A DNA stretch of 64,000 nt. Origin: Centrapalus pauciflorus (taxonomy: Eukaryota; Streptophyta; Magnoliopsida; Asterales; Asteraceae). The notes beneath the pieces were generated by a model. The model was given only the letters and a program-made list of their open reading frames with translations. It ran no database searches and was not told the DNA's origin. The DNA is taken from the NCBI GenBank assembly GCA_020465985.1, contig JAANYP010005955.1:242590-306589 (forward strand). Direction: 5' to 3'. This document shows positions 1 to 9,923 of this stretch, in pieces; position 1 is the first letter of the stretch; each line of letters opens with the position of its first letter. Made by a program: the position numbers and the translations under genes.

Positions 1-382
1 ATTTTGGGTCGTTTCTCGAACTTAAGGGGGATATTAGGGTTCTTTGAACTTGTCAGAGTACACTCCTCTCGAAGTTGTTATAGGGCATCATTCGAATTTA
101 ACTGGAATTCAAAGTTGTAAGAATTTGAACTTGTCAGATTCGAAGTAGTCAGAAAAATTAGTGTTCCCTCAAACTTACCTGAAGTTCGAACTTGTCAGAG
201 TTTTTAGGGTTTTTCAAACACTCATTCGAACTTGTTGAGTTCGAACTTAAGCCAATTCGAATTTAATTTACAAATCGAATTTAAATTTACATTAATTCAA
301 ACTTACATAAGTTTGAAGGAATTATTTTAAATTAATTTTTAAATTAAATTGTTTAAGTCCGAAAACAAAAAGTTTTGAAAGA
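1..382 (+). other. AT-rich leader of Copia element A
   Basis: No gene is visible here. The stretch is rich in short TTCGAACTT/AAGTTCGAA palindromic words, repeated about every 20-40 bases. The same words recur at 19800-20500, in the 3' noncoding part of the same element. It leads directly into the gag start at 383. No primer binding site of the TGGTATCAGAGC type is visible, so the start of the element is probably left of the window. Confidence 0.5.
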
Positions 383-1764
383 ATGTCGAGTTTGCGAAAA
401 TTCCTAGAAATCGACCGTGAGGTTGGCAAAGCAAATTCTCCGCCAAAGCTGATGAAACTGGAAGATTACTATTGGTGGAAGGATAGGTTTGCTGACTTTG
501 CACGATTCAATGACATGTGTATGTGGATATGCATCGATGAGGGATATGTTCCTCCTATGCAAGAACTAGAAGGCCGACAAAGAGTCTTGACGTATCAGAA
601 CATGAAGGATGATGATAAGAAAATCTATGAGGCCGAGAACTGAGCATTCTCAATTATCATAATGGCGTTACCTCAGGAAATCCTACACACATTAAGGAAT
701 CATAGGACTTCTAAAGAGCTTTGGGATGCTCTGGAGAAGAGATGTGAGGGAAATCCCAGGGTACGCAAGGGAAGAACTGAGATGCTGAAGCAGCAATTTG
801 CCGTTTTCAAAGCTCTATAGAATGAGACGCTAGATGACACAATTACTTGAATCTATCATCTCCTAAGCGAACTTGACAATCACAGTGTCGAGTATCAGGG
901 GACTGAGAAGATAGAAAAATTTCTGGATGCTTTACCGGCTAAGTGGGAGATGTACACGGCGCTAATAAAGCGTGATGAAGAGAACTTTGAGACTCTTACT
1001 CTTGAAGGGGTTATTGGAACGTTGAGGGCATACAACTTCAAGTTACAGAAAAAGGTTCGGGAATTTGATCAGGTTCAAGATCCAGAGAAGTATTTTGGGA
1101 AATCAAAACCGTCAATTGCAAGTGAACTGAACTCAAGGGCCACAACATTTTTATCGGGAGAAGAATCCATCCCAGTTGAGACAGAGAATTCTAGTAGCAG
1201 GGCGTTCTTAGGGTTTTCCAAACCAAAAGAAAAACCAAATCATACAGCGTCTACTTCTCAGGGATATACAAAGATGCCGATGAGCGCAAATCAGCTGAAA
1301 ATCATCTAAATCTTCTAGCTTCGTTTGTCGCAGCGTACAACAATTGTGTTCAAGGAAAAATAAACGATCCAGCGTTGTGGGATGAAGACTACGATCAGGT
1401 AGATCCTGACGACTTGGAAGAGATGGACCTACAATAGCAACTGACCATGGTGACTCAAAGGGTCAAGAGGTTCATGAAGAAGACAGGAAGAAATCTGAAC
1501 GTTAGAAACAACAAGGTTGGGTTTGACAAATCTAAGGTAAAGTGCCACAATTGTCAAGGATTGGGACACTTTGCAAGAGAGTGTCAAAGACCAAAAGTGG
1601 AAAACTATCAGAATCAGAACCAAGGGAGATATCAATCAAGTGGTTCTGGGAATCAAGCAGCCATCGCTGGACTGTTAACCAATGTGTCGTCTAACAGAGA
1701 GCTTGATGGAACATATGATTGGAGTACTCATCCGGAGTCAAATGCCAGAGCCTTTATAGTAGAT
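383..1764 (+). pseudogene. gag of Copia element A (disabled)
   Basis: This encodes the nucleocapsid/capsid precursor of a Copia element. It starts at the first ATG after the leader. Two stretches in one frame (383-643 and 950-1309) hold the UBN2-type capsid region, e.g. WEMYTALIKRDEENFETLTL near 947-1000. After a frameshift near 1300, the next frame holds the zinc knuckle CHNCQGLGHFAREC (about 1543-1584), with all C-C-H-C ligands intact. Breaks: an in-frame TGA at 641-643, further stops near 818 and 848, the shift near 1300 and another near 1760. The TGA at 641 is also present in copy C, so it predates their separation. Copia gag assembles virus-like particles in the cytoplasm; this copy cannot make a full-length product. 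Confidence 0.85.
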
Positions 1765-2792
1765 TAACTGAGACCGAGGAGGATATAGCTGAAAAGGAAG
1801 CAGAGGACACCCAGCAGACAGATTCAAGTCCTTTGTTGGTGGTAAAGTCAGAGAGTCAGAGGAGCAATCCATTCTACAGTTTGCAGCTCAAAATGGCGAA
1901 GGTGGAGTCGGACTACAAAAAGGTAACTCTGAACTTTTCTACATTCCACGATTTATGTGTTTTATGTGTTAATTTTAATGATAGATTAAATCTAGTTCTA
2001 GAGACACTTAACACATTAGCAGCTCAGGTTCAATCACTAAAATCGGATAACGCTAGTCTTCTAGATATTAAGGAAGATTTTAGGAATAAGCTGAAAGCAG
2101 ATGCTCAGGACGTGATAGTTCTAAAAGACAAGGAAAGTGAACAATGTGTCAGAATAGAACTCATGTACAAGCATGTTGAAGCTTTAACCAAAGAACTCAC
2201 TCTTAAGGATGTAGAGCTAGCCGAATCTAGAGTTTTAGTTGTTGCGGCAAATAGCAAGCTTGAAAAGCTTAGGAACTCGTCTCAAAACCTAGGAAAGATC
2301 TTAGAAGCTCAATGGCAGTCTAAGAAGCCAGTAGGCCTAGGTTATCAAGAGAATCCTCCACCGTTGAACAATAACTACATGCCTCAACCTCAGGATAAAA
2401 CCACAGAACCGGTTGAATCAGAGGTAGCAACAATAACTGAATATGGAAAGGATAATTCAACTTGGTCTTTACCACTACCTGGGTCTCCAACACAAAATGA
2501 ACCTGAATTACCTACAAATGCGAACCAGACAAGGGATTCTACCTCTGAAGACAGTGATCATGAGGTAGAAATTACTCCGTCAGAAGTCATACCTCCAGTA
2601 GGTGAAATAGGATTGAATTTGGGAGATAATCTTCAGGTTGATGAGATTGAGACATCGAGGATACACAAGGATCGTGCAATTGAGAGTATCATAGGGAATC
2701 CTCATACCAGTTTGAGAACTAGGAGTAGCGTGAACAATAACATAGTGATGTTATCGATGATCAACGACTCTGAGGCGTTTCACACGTGTTGA
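1765..2792 (+). pseudogene. gag C-terminal coiled coil joined by deletion to pre-RT linker (element A)
   Basis: An open frame of about 340 residues continues the gag tail after a frameshift. Residues from 1765 to about 2460 are a heptad-rich, Lys/Glu/Leu-rich coiled coil, nearly the same as the copy in element C (28332-27444). From about 2480 the sequence matches the acidic, Ser/Pro/Asn-rich linker that in C lies after integrase (25325-24864) and ends with the RTRSSV...MINDSEAF stretch. The intervening zinc knuckle, protease and integrase (about 2.4 kb in C) have been removed. The frame stays open across the junction, so the result is an accidental gag-linker fusion. Confidence 0.8.
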
Positions 2793-2875
2793 AGCCATGC
2801 AAGAAGAACTGTCACAGTTCAGAAAGATAATTCTTGGGTTGAAGCCATGCAAGAAGAACTGTCACAGTTTAGAAA
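2788..2875 (+). repeat. 50-bp tandem duplication at the start of RT (element A)
   Basis: The stretch starting GTTGAAGCCATGCAAGAAG occurs at 2788 and again at 2838, with a 50-bp period and about one mismatch. Fifty is not a multiple of three, so the duplication shifts the reading frame at the entry to the reverse transcriptase. Confidence 0.9.
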
Positions 2876-4138
2876 ACTTGAAGTATGGAAGTTAGTGTTG
2901 TTACCTCGAGGAGAAGTTGTTATAGGGACCAAATGGGTATTTAAGTGAAAAAGGGATGATCGGGGTATAGTTACTCGCAACAAGGCAAGACTCGTTGTAA
3001 AAGGGTTCAACCAGGAAGAGGGAATAGATTATAACGAAGTGTTTACACCAGTGGCGAGGCTTGAGGCGATTTGTTTGATTCTGGCTTTCGTGTCCTTCAA
3101 AGGTTTTAAGGTATATCAACTCTACGTCAAGGGTGCATTCTTGTATGGCAAGGTGAAGGAATTGGTGTATGTCGAACAACCGCCAGGTTTTACTGATCCA
3201 AAGTAACCCGACAGAGTATATCGACTTGATAAGGCTCTATATGGATTGCATCAGGCACTTAGGGCTTGGTATGAGACACTGTCATCTCATCTTTTAGACA
3301 ATGGGTTTGATAGAGGGAGAATTGATAGTACACTATTCGTGAAAAGGAAAGGTGAAGATTTCATCTTAGTACAAGTGTACGTGGACGACATCATCTTCGG
3401 GTCTTCAAACGAACAGATTTACAAAGATTTTGAAAAGGTCATGAAATCAAAGTTTGAGATGAGTGCTATGGGAGAGCTGAACTTCTTTCTCTGTTTACAA
3501 GTTGAATAAAGGAAAGAAGGAATGTTTATTCATCAGACAAAGTATGTCTACGACATTCTGTAACGCTTCGGGATGTACGGAACGAAGCTGACCGCACACT
3601 TCAGTACTTCGATTCAAGTGAATCATAATCTCGGACCGGGTACAGAGAGTGATATGATGTGGATCCGACTTTATATCGAGCCATGATCGGGTCACTTATG
3701 TATTTAACTGATTCTAGACCTGACATAATGTTTGCTGTGTGTATTTGTGCAAGGTTTCAAGCAATTCTCAAGGAGATGCATGTAAAAGCCGTGAAGCGAA
3801 TTCTGAGATACCTGAAGTCGAAACCGAAGCTGGGACTTTGGTATCATGCTGATCGAGATCTGGAATTGGAGGCGTACACGGACTCTGACTATGGTGGATG
3901 TAGCTTGAATCGGAAATCAACAACTCGAGGTTGTCAGTTCCTTGGAGGGAGGCTCGTATCCTGGCAATGCATGAAGCAAACTTCGGTAGCTGTATCAATG
4001 TGTGAGGTCGAGTATGTAGCTGCGGCTAGTTGCTGTTCACAGGTTTGATGGGTCCAACAACAATTACGGGATTACGGTTTGACTTATACTCAAACTCCCA
4101 TTAGGATAGACAATCAATCAACAAACGCTATAACAAAT
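2793..4138 (+). pseudogene. reverse transcriptase and RNase H (5' part) of element A
   Basis: Copia reverse transcriptase begins with the EAMQEELSQF motif near 2840 and the VIGTKWVFK-type motif near 2920. The catalytic YVDDIIFGS motif lies at about 3378-3404. RNase H follows, with the DSDYGG motif near 3880 and EVEYVAAASCCSQ near 4005-4045. Stops interrupt it near 2946, 3207, 3507, 3560 and 4046. The frame runs into the insertion of element B at 4138, and the last RNase H motifs are found at 18447. In the family these domains copy genomic RNA into cDNA inside cytoplasmic particles. Homologues in this window lie at 11201-9924 (B) and 53129-52115 (D). Confidence 0.9.
4134..4138. repeat. Target-site duplication of element B, left copy (CAAAT)
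   Basis: CAAAT directly precedes the left LTR end (TGTTAATATG), and the same five bases follow the right LTR end at 18447-18451. Removing B plus one copy restores the open RNase H frame of element A across the site. Confidence 0.93.
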
Positions 4139-4485
4139 TGTTAATATGAAATCCCGTATGTATTCAGCACCTCAATGATTATCTCATCAAACACATGAAG
4201 AAAACGAGCTCAATAAATGTGTTTAATAAGAAAGAAGACAATATGAATGTTATAATATTGATGAACAGTGGCGGCTGGTGAGAATTCAAATGTCAACCGT
4301 GTGTCTTTTCAAAAGTAAACCCTAGGAGCCTTTTATAGGCTCCATTAATTAACTTACAAGACTTGGCAACAATGGCCCCTATACTATTACATAAACATAA
4401 ACTACATAGAAATAAATAGAACACAAATTACAATGATAATAAATATTACAAAATAACTCCTAGGATCGAAATAATTAATCTAACA
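4139..4485 (-). repeat. 3' LTR of Copia element B
   Basis: This 347-bp repeat starts TGTTAATATG and ends ATCTAACA (TG...CA ends). It matches 18102-18446 almost exactly; visible differences are CTCAATA versus CTCCATA and two single-base indels near ACAAGACTTGG. It carries the same TATA-box palindrome (about 4326-4342). Confidence 0.95.
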
Positions 4486-4498
4486 ATCTCCCCCTTTT
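4486..4498 (-). other. Polypurine tract of element B
   Basis: On the minus strand this reads AAAAGGGGGAGAT immediately before the 3' LTR. That is the expected position and composition for the plus-strand primer of LTR retrotransposons. Confidence 0.85.
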
Positions 4499-4501
4499 CG
4501 A

Positions 4502-5143
4502 TCACTTAGGAGGTCCTGGAACGCGGGCATGATCTGTGGATTCACGAAGACCAAGTATGACGTCGAATCGTCTGGTTACTTGTCTAGTATGTAGCCGCTC
4601 GTTCAGGTAGTCTATGCCGCTGAGTGTATTCTGTATCTCCGTAGGTAAGCATCTCTGTTCAGGATCTGGTTGAGAATCATAATCTTGTACTTTCTTTGTG
4701 AGAGCAGCTCGAACCAGTCGAAGTGTACCATCGGAATAGCAAGGTAGATCCTCAAAGCGCATATACCTTTTGTAGCCCTTGTAGTCCACAAAAATAACAC
4801 CCGGATCTCCTTTAAGTATAACTCTGTAGGCCGGGTGGTGGGCTAGGAGAAAGCTGTCTTGTTCCGGTGCACGTAGCCCTACCTTAACCATAGCACTTTC
4901 GATCGCCATCTGAAAATCTCTTAGGCACATCATTATCGATCGGCGATTCATGCTTCGTACTAGGGCTCCTACTGCGGTCATGTGCGATAGACGTTTCTTG
5001 ATGCGATTTTTCAGACTATTGTGAAGGAATTCAACGTCATCCGCACTTATGAAGTCAAGATCATACTCGAAGATGTCATCTCCCGTCCCATCTTCTCTTT
5101 CCACTTGGTAGGAGGGATAGAAGACTCTGGCTCTTTTGCACAT
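4502..5143 (-). pseudogene. ORF3 C-terminal domain, Copia element B
   Basis: About 213 residues, beginning at the CKRARVFYPSY motif and ending just before the PPT. Landmarks are the acidic DLDFISADDVEFLH segment, the RRSIMMCLRDFQMAI segment and the RFEDLPCYSDGTLRLVR motif. The same domain is in element D (37489-36914), with matching KRARVF, DFQMA and YSDGTLRL blocks. I remember this FCDGTL/FSDGTL-type domain from Asteraceae retroelement proteins, but I know no function for it. It overlaps the preceding ORF3 frame, and D reads as one protein here. I infer that an eight-base duplication (GATCAAAG) near 5165-5180 shifted the frame and that this was once the C-terminus of ORF3. No membrane segment is visible. 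Confidence 0.7.
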
Positions 5144-7427
5144 CGTGATTGTCTTGAGCTTTTTGATCTTTGATCTTTGACTTTGACACCTTAGACCTTT
5201 GTTCCCGGAGCGTTAATTGGTAGTATTCAGCCTGTTCAGCTTTGGAGATATTCGTAAGTTCCATGAGAAGGCGTCTGCTGAAGGCTCCAGGCTTCTTTCT
5301 GAAAACCATCTTGAACCTTTCTTCAAGATATGGATTTTGAAACCTCTCCGGGGGAAAGTTTTGCAGAAATTCTTTCAGGCCTTGGACGGGGGGTTCTTCG
5401 ATTTCAGATCTTTTGACTTCAAGAAGCCTTATAATTGTCCCCCGCCGTTCTTGACGCATTTGGTCTTTTTCTTCCTGCGGCAGTGTATGAACTTTTCCTT
5501 TGGTGTAGTGGTCTACCCAGAATAAATCGTCTTTTCTGTACACGCCAGGACCCTCCGGAGTCTCATCGAAGCAGTCAACCCTTTTTGTTGGGGAGGGACC
5601 TGAGCGTTGGGTTTGTTGGACTGGTGGAGGGCTTGGGGATCTTGGTGGGCTGACTGTAATGTGGGATTCTTTTAGTGTTGGGGGAGCTTGGATGGATGAG
5701 AGTATGTCTTCCTGTTGGGCTCTGGGTGGTGAATTCAGGAAATCAAAGGAAGAGGATGAGGATTTTTGGTTTGGAGAAACAGGTTCAGGCTTAGGAGTTA
5801 AAAGTGGTTGGGTGTCCTCGGTATCAGAATCTGAATCAGAAACTAATATGATTTCAACCTTCTCGTGCGGCTCCTCAAATTCTACCATGGCTGTCACTGG
5901 ATCCAGTGGAGCTGGACCCTCGACCATCGGCTCGTCTTCTATTAGCATGTACTCCTGAGCCTCCTGTGACTTTTCCCCTGACCCCTGAAATTCAGACCCC
6001 TCGGCGGTCTCTGCTCCCCCTATACCCAGCATGGGCTCCTCAAATTGTACTTTTCTGCGCTTCTCCCCCTCATGACGATCAGGGTTGTCCTGGTCGTCAT
6101 GTTTTCTTTTGGGGGCTTCGGCCTGAGTGCGGCACTGAAGATCTATAACCGCCGACTCAAGGCGATCCATCCTTGAATTGAGCTGCTCTTGGACTTGAAG
6201 GATTAGGCGATTAAGTGCGTCCAGTTTTTCAGAGAGCTCCGCCATTTGAAGTTGGACTGAATGGGATCCTGGTGAGGGGCCGGCTTCGGAGGCGACACCC
6301 TTACCCTTTATAAGAGAAAGAAGGGCGGTATGTCGTTCCTCGGCTGCCTCCCTTTGGGCGTCCAGGTCAGCCCGGGTGATAACTCCGGCAGCACGTAATG
6401 CTGCCGTTAACATCTCCAAATTGATGGGGAGGTGGCCGGAAGTGGACGGCGTAGATTGAGCCACTCCCGGTCTTCCTTCCGTCATCTCTGGCTCCACTAC
6501 GGGATGCTCAGATCTGGAAGTTTCTGGAGCTGCCACGGAGGCAGCTCTTGGGGATGCCACAAAGGCATCGTGCACGGTGTCAATTTGTGGGGATGGAAAC
6601 GTGGGCGAAGGAAGGTCGGTCACGTGGGGAGGAGTGTGACCTCTTTCAACACCGCCACTCTCCGAATGAGAGGGCGATGGCGTGTGTGGAAGATCCCCGT
6701 GGAATGAAGTGGTTTCCCTTTGAGGGGAAACCAAGTGGATGGTGGGGGTTGTTGCGACCGCTGGACTAACGGTCTTTTGAGTGGGAATCCGGCTAATGGG
6801 GCTTGGTTCTCCCTCAGATTGCATATCCCTCGGTCTTACGACAGAGACGGTTCGTTCAGAATCCGCCGTCTCTGCCGTCTCACCTGCAGCTCCCTCCCTT
6901 ACACTCTCAGCCTCCCTCTCACCATAACCCAGGGATTGTTGTACATCCATCCTTTCTCCCTCGTTCTCACTCTCTTGTTGCTCACCTTCGGACTGGTTAG
7001 TCTCAGTCGATTCAGACTGAGACTCATCCGGATAATATTCTCTCATATATTCCCTTACCCGATCTGTACCCCTCGACCTTGTTAGAGTCGATAATGGAAT
7101 TTTCATCACCTGTACTGTCGGGGCCCCCTTTGGCAAAGTCAATTTCTGGATAGCCACGGTGGGGTAGACATCAGCTTCTGGACGCTCATGAATGTCTTCG
7201 TCCTGATCCATTGCATACTGGATGATGAGCTGAAGGAATAGTTGATAGGGGACATACTTGCGTCCTTTCTTTGTGCTTCTTTCCACGTGGACTCTTCTTA
7301 ATTCTTCGAAAATGAAAGCCGCATAGTCCATGTGTCGATCGAAGGCAAAGCCAGTGAACATGGTTAATACCTGGGCCGACGCTGAGTCGTGACCGGAATG
7401 CTTGGCTGTTAGGCACTTGTTGAGCAC
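5076..7427 (-). CDS. ORF3 central part: disordered region and coiled coil, Copia element B
   Basis: An open frame of 783 residues whose upstream codons stay open to about 7640. It starts with a globular segment (AKHSGHDSASAQVLTMFTGF, FEELRRVHVERSTKKGRKYV), followed by about 200 Ser/Thr/Pro/Glu-rich residues that look disordered. A predicted coiled coil (LSEKLDALNRLILQVQEQLN) is followed by basic clusters KRKHDD and EKRRKVQF that could act as nuclear localisation signals. The end is a second globular segment (ERFKMVFRKKPGAFSRRLLMEL). Element D has the same segments at 50107-47850. There is no signal peptide or transmembrane helix, so an envelope-like role is not supported. The function is unknown. 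Confidence 0.65.
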   Translation of the reverse strand: MLNKCLTAKHSGHDSASAQVLTMFTGFAFDRHMDYAAFIFEELRRVHVERSTKKGRKYVPYQLFLQLIIQYAMDQDEDIHERPEADVYPTVAIQKLTLPKGAPTVQVMKIPLSTLTRSRGTDRVREYMREYYPDESQSESTETNQSEGEQQESENEGERMDVQQSLGYGEREAESVREGAAGETAETADSERTVSVVRPRDMQSEGEPSPISRIPTQKTVSPAVATTPTIHLVSPQRETTSFHGDLPHTPSPSHSESGGVERGHTPPHVTDLPSPTFPSPQIDTVHDAFVASPRAASVAAPETSRSEHPVVEPEMTEGRPGVAQSTPSTSGHLPINLEMLTAALRAAGVITRADLDAQREAAEERHTALLSLIKGKGVASEAGPSPGSHSVQLQMAELSEKLDALNRLILQVQEQLNSRMDRLESAVIDLQCRTQAEAPKRKHDDQDNPDRHEGEKRRKVQFEEPMLGIGGAETAEGSEFQGSGEKSQEAQEYMLIEDEPMVEGPAPLDPVTAMVEFEEPHEKVEIILVSDSDSDTEDTQPLLTPKPEPVSPNQKSSSSSFDFLNSPPRAQQEDILSSIQAPPTLKESHITVSPPRSPSPPPVQQTQRSGPSPTKRVDCFDETPEGPGVYRKDDLFWVDHYTKGKVHTLPQEEKDQMRQERRGTIIRLLEVKRSEIEEPPVQGLKEFLQNFPPERFQNPYLEERFKMVFRKKPGAFSRRLLMELTNISKAEQAEYYQLTLREQRSKVSKSKIKDQKAQDNHDVQKSQSLLSLLPSGKRRWDGR

Positions 7428-7504
7428 ATCGAAGAGAATCCTCCAGTGGGACTGAAGGTTTTTGGTGCGGAAGTCCGAAAATTTGGTGAGAGGGCCGTCA
7501 TACC

Positions 7505-7942
7505 CTAGGGTTTGAATTTCAGATAGGGCTTCTGAGACGAATTGGTTAGGATCGAACGAGTCAATGGAAGGAATATAGTCTTGTATAGGAAGACGAAGGA
7601 TGTGACGGATGGCTGCGGTTGTGACTTTGACTGGAACACAGTCAATGGTGGTGTGAAGTGAGGTTCAGGGTCGGTTATGAATTGAAGCCCGTTCCAGAAT
7701 TGTTGTAGGTAGATCTGGGGAACGGCTATGGTTGTTGAAAGGGCATAATATATGGGATGGCGGGTGATAATGTCAAAGGCAAGGGTTTGGGATTCTTTTT
7801 GGAGGATAGAGACGCCGAGTTGCCAGTTATGGGGGATAAACTCGACAAACTCGGCGCTCGGTAGAATGGCTTCCTCGGGTAGCTGAGCGTTGTTGTTAGG
7901 GATAGGAGGATGGGGTATGGTAAGAACAATTGCGGGATCCAT
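7505..7942 (-). pseudogene. ORF3 N-terminal domain, Copia element B
   Basis: The start at 7942 (MDPAIVLTIPHPP) is chosen because element D starts at the matching place (MEQPITLTIPHIP, 50532) and because a splice acceptor lies just upstream (7947). The domain contains FIPHNWQLGVSIL and HPIYYALSTTIAVPQIYLQQFW. The YAL...QFW pattern is one I remember from repeated Asteraceae retroelement proteins of unknown function. A frameshift near 7640-7660 separates it from the rest of ORF3; after the shift the frame is open into the 783-residue stretch. Together the pieces would make a protein of about 1,150 residues. Confidence 0.65.
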
Positions 7943-7970
7943 TTTCCTGCAAAGTGCAACAAAGTTAGAA
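7943..7970 (-). promoter_or_regulatory. Candidate 3' splice site upstream of ORF3 (element B)
   Basis: On the minus strand, a TTCTAAC branch-point-like word (7970-7964) is followed by a T-rich stretch and TTTGCAG (AG ending at 7947), then GAAAATGG with the ORF3 start codon. Element D has CTAAC, a pyrimidine-containing stretch and CAG just before its ORF3 ATG (50561-50538). The sequence suggests expression from a spliced subgenomic RNA; this is inference. Confidence 0.45.
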
Positions 7971-7996
7971 TCATAAGACTTGATATGATAAAGCAT

Positions 7997-9923
7997 TGAT
8001 GTGAAGTCTAGATGAGTGTGAAATAGAAATTGTCTGATCTGTTTAACATCGGGTCTTTATTAGTAGAATAAAATTCTACTAACAAAGTCCACAGTCAATC
8101 GTTAAGAGACCGATGTTAGATGAGACTGTTTCACTCAAACACTGATCCTAATTCTAATCAATGATGCACTTGGATGGAACTATCTTTGTGATTTTTTAAT
8201 TTATATGAAAATGCAGAAATGGAAAACATGAAAAATGAAAAAATTTTTAAAAAAATCCTAAGTGTTGGATTTCAGATGGTCCGAATTCGGATGAACAGCG
8301 TCACCGAATTCGGATCACTCCGAAAAGGGAATGATGCATGAATGATATGAGTTGGACCGAATTCGGATGAGGTGATAAGTGGGGACCGAATTCGGATGGT
8401 GGTCCGAAGTGTAGTTCATGATATGGTTGGAAGGTGGTCCGAATGTGAATATGGTCCGAATTCGGATTTTGACTTGTGAAAATGCATGCAATGAAATGAA
8501 AGTGTCCCAATTTCGGATGGTACCTGGAATTCGGATGAGGACCGAATTCGGGTATCATCCGAATTCGGATGCATAGTGGTGAACATACTTATACAATTTC
8601 TCAATTTTGAAAATTTTGACCCTGATGTGATGGTCCGAATTCGGATCAACAGTGAACCGAATTCGGATCAACAGTGGTCCGAAAAGTGATTTTGTACTTT
8701 GAAAAATTTTGAAATTATTCTAAGTCGGACATCCGAATTTGGGTGGTGGTCCGAATTCGGACATCCGAAACTGCATGAGTGCAGTTAATGTTCATGCAAG
8801 ATATAAACGTGAACAGTTAAAATGTTACTGAAAATGCATGAAATTACAGATCCTAAACTGAAATAACCTACTGAACATTTTATCTAACTACTACTAAGGA
8901 AATATAACACATTAAACTACCTAAAAAATGTAAAAACCGAAATGAAAAAAGTGGAAATATTTTGAAAATCAAACAAGTAAACTACTAAGTTAAAGACTGA
9001 AATAAGTATAAAGAAGTGTTACCTGGTGATGCAGATGATGAATAAAGCAAGAAAAACCGAAGAAAACGATGGAGTAAAAGCTTGAAATCGGAAACAATGG
9101 TGGAAGTGGGCGGTGGTGTTCGTCGATGACAGAAAGAAGAAGAAGATGAAATATCTTGAAAGTGAAGAAATTGACTCTTTGACCACCCATATATATTCGT
9201 GCGGGTCATGGGTCGGGTCAGAGAGATCCGCGCGGTTCATTGAAATGGGCCGCCGGTTTTTGGACTCAACAAACACAAGGAACAACAAAAAAAATGCTTT
9301 GGGCTTTTAGGAGATTAAACACAAAAAGAAATTTTGGTCCAATGCAACATAAAATAAAATAAAAATATTTTTGGTATTTTCTTTAATTTTGTAGTTAAAA
9401 TAAAATGAAATGAAGTAAACTAAAATCTTTTTGGCTTTTTGATAAATTTGAAAGATAAAATCTTTTTGTGATTTTTTGACCTATTAAATTAACACTTAAA
9501 ATTAAATTAAAATTAAGTCTATCCTAAAATTAAAAATTTAACTAAACAAAACAAACAAAAAAAATAAAAATAAAAATAACAAGAAACACAGAATTATAGA
9601 ATTTAAAAATCCTAACTCTACTCCCCCTCAACTAAATACCGGTCCTTTTGCTTTTTCCTTTTTCAGATTTTAAACGTGACAACCCTTCTTTAAGCCTTAC
9701 ACATACCGACAAACCTGAATATTGTTTGCATCCCACTCCATGATGAACAATTCACACAGCAATTTATCAGGATCATTGATTATTAAAAATATACGCAGAT
9801 AAGGAAAGATTGAGTTTTAATCTTGTGACATAATCCTTAAATTTAAATAACAGTTATTTTCTAAAATAAAGGAATTTCAATCATGATAGATTGAATAGAA
9901 TTATTTAAGACAATATCTAATAT
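7997..9923 (-). other. Noncoding spacer between pol and ORF3 (element B)
   Basis: About 1.9 kb with no convincing gene. It holds a cluster of CCGAATTCGGAT repeats (8280-8780), an AT-rich portion (9300-9620), and a block near 9690-9790 (ACCGACAAACCTGAATATT) that is conserved in the equivalent spacer of element D (about 51860-51930). It may carry promoter, splicing or RNA-structure signals for ORF3. Confidence 0.6.
8280..8775 (-). repeat. Irregular cluster of CCGAATTCGGATG words (spacer of element B)
   Basis: The palindromic core TCCGAATTCGGA and partial copies (ATTCGGATG, TGGTCCGAA) recur more than a dozen times at irregular 15-50 base spacing. An equivalent cluster lies in the 5' leader of the same element (17040-17660). 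The spacing is too irregular for a simple satellite. Confidence 0.8.

Larger units (their letters stand above)
1..4138 (+). mobile_element. Copia element A, left part (5' leader, gag, RT, most of RNase H)
   Basis: The order is leader, gag with a CCHC knuckle, coiled-coil region, reverse transcriptase and RNase H, all on the plus strand, which is Ty1/Copia order. The protease and integrase are missing: the reading jumps from the coiled-coil region (about 2460) straight to the linker before RT, which the related copy C (24870-29470) keeps after its integrase. The 5' LTR lies outside the window or is unrecognisable. The element is cut at 4138 by insertion of element B and resumes at 18447. Several stops and frameshifts make it non-autonomous. 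Confidence 0.9.

Noticed and set aside
5217..6769. Several plus-strand open frames of 70-120 codons
   Set aside because: They lie opposite the strongly supported ORF3 of element B and show no motif; they are antisense shadows.
4502..7942. Calling ORF3 an envelope gene
   Set aside because: No signal peptide, no transmembrane helix, no Cys-rich ectodomain; NLS-like clusters and coiled coil point elsewhere.
8280..8775. CRISPR-like array
   Set aside because: The words are palindromic, irregularly spaced and lie in a plant retrotransposon; there are no uniform repeats and spacers.
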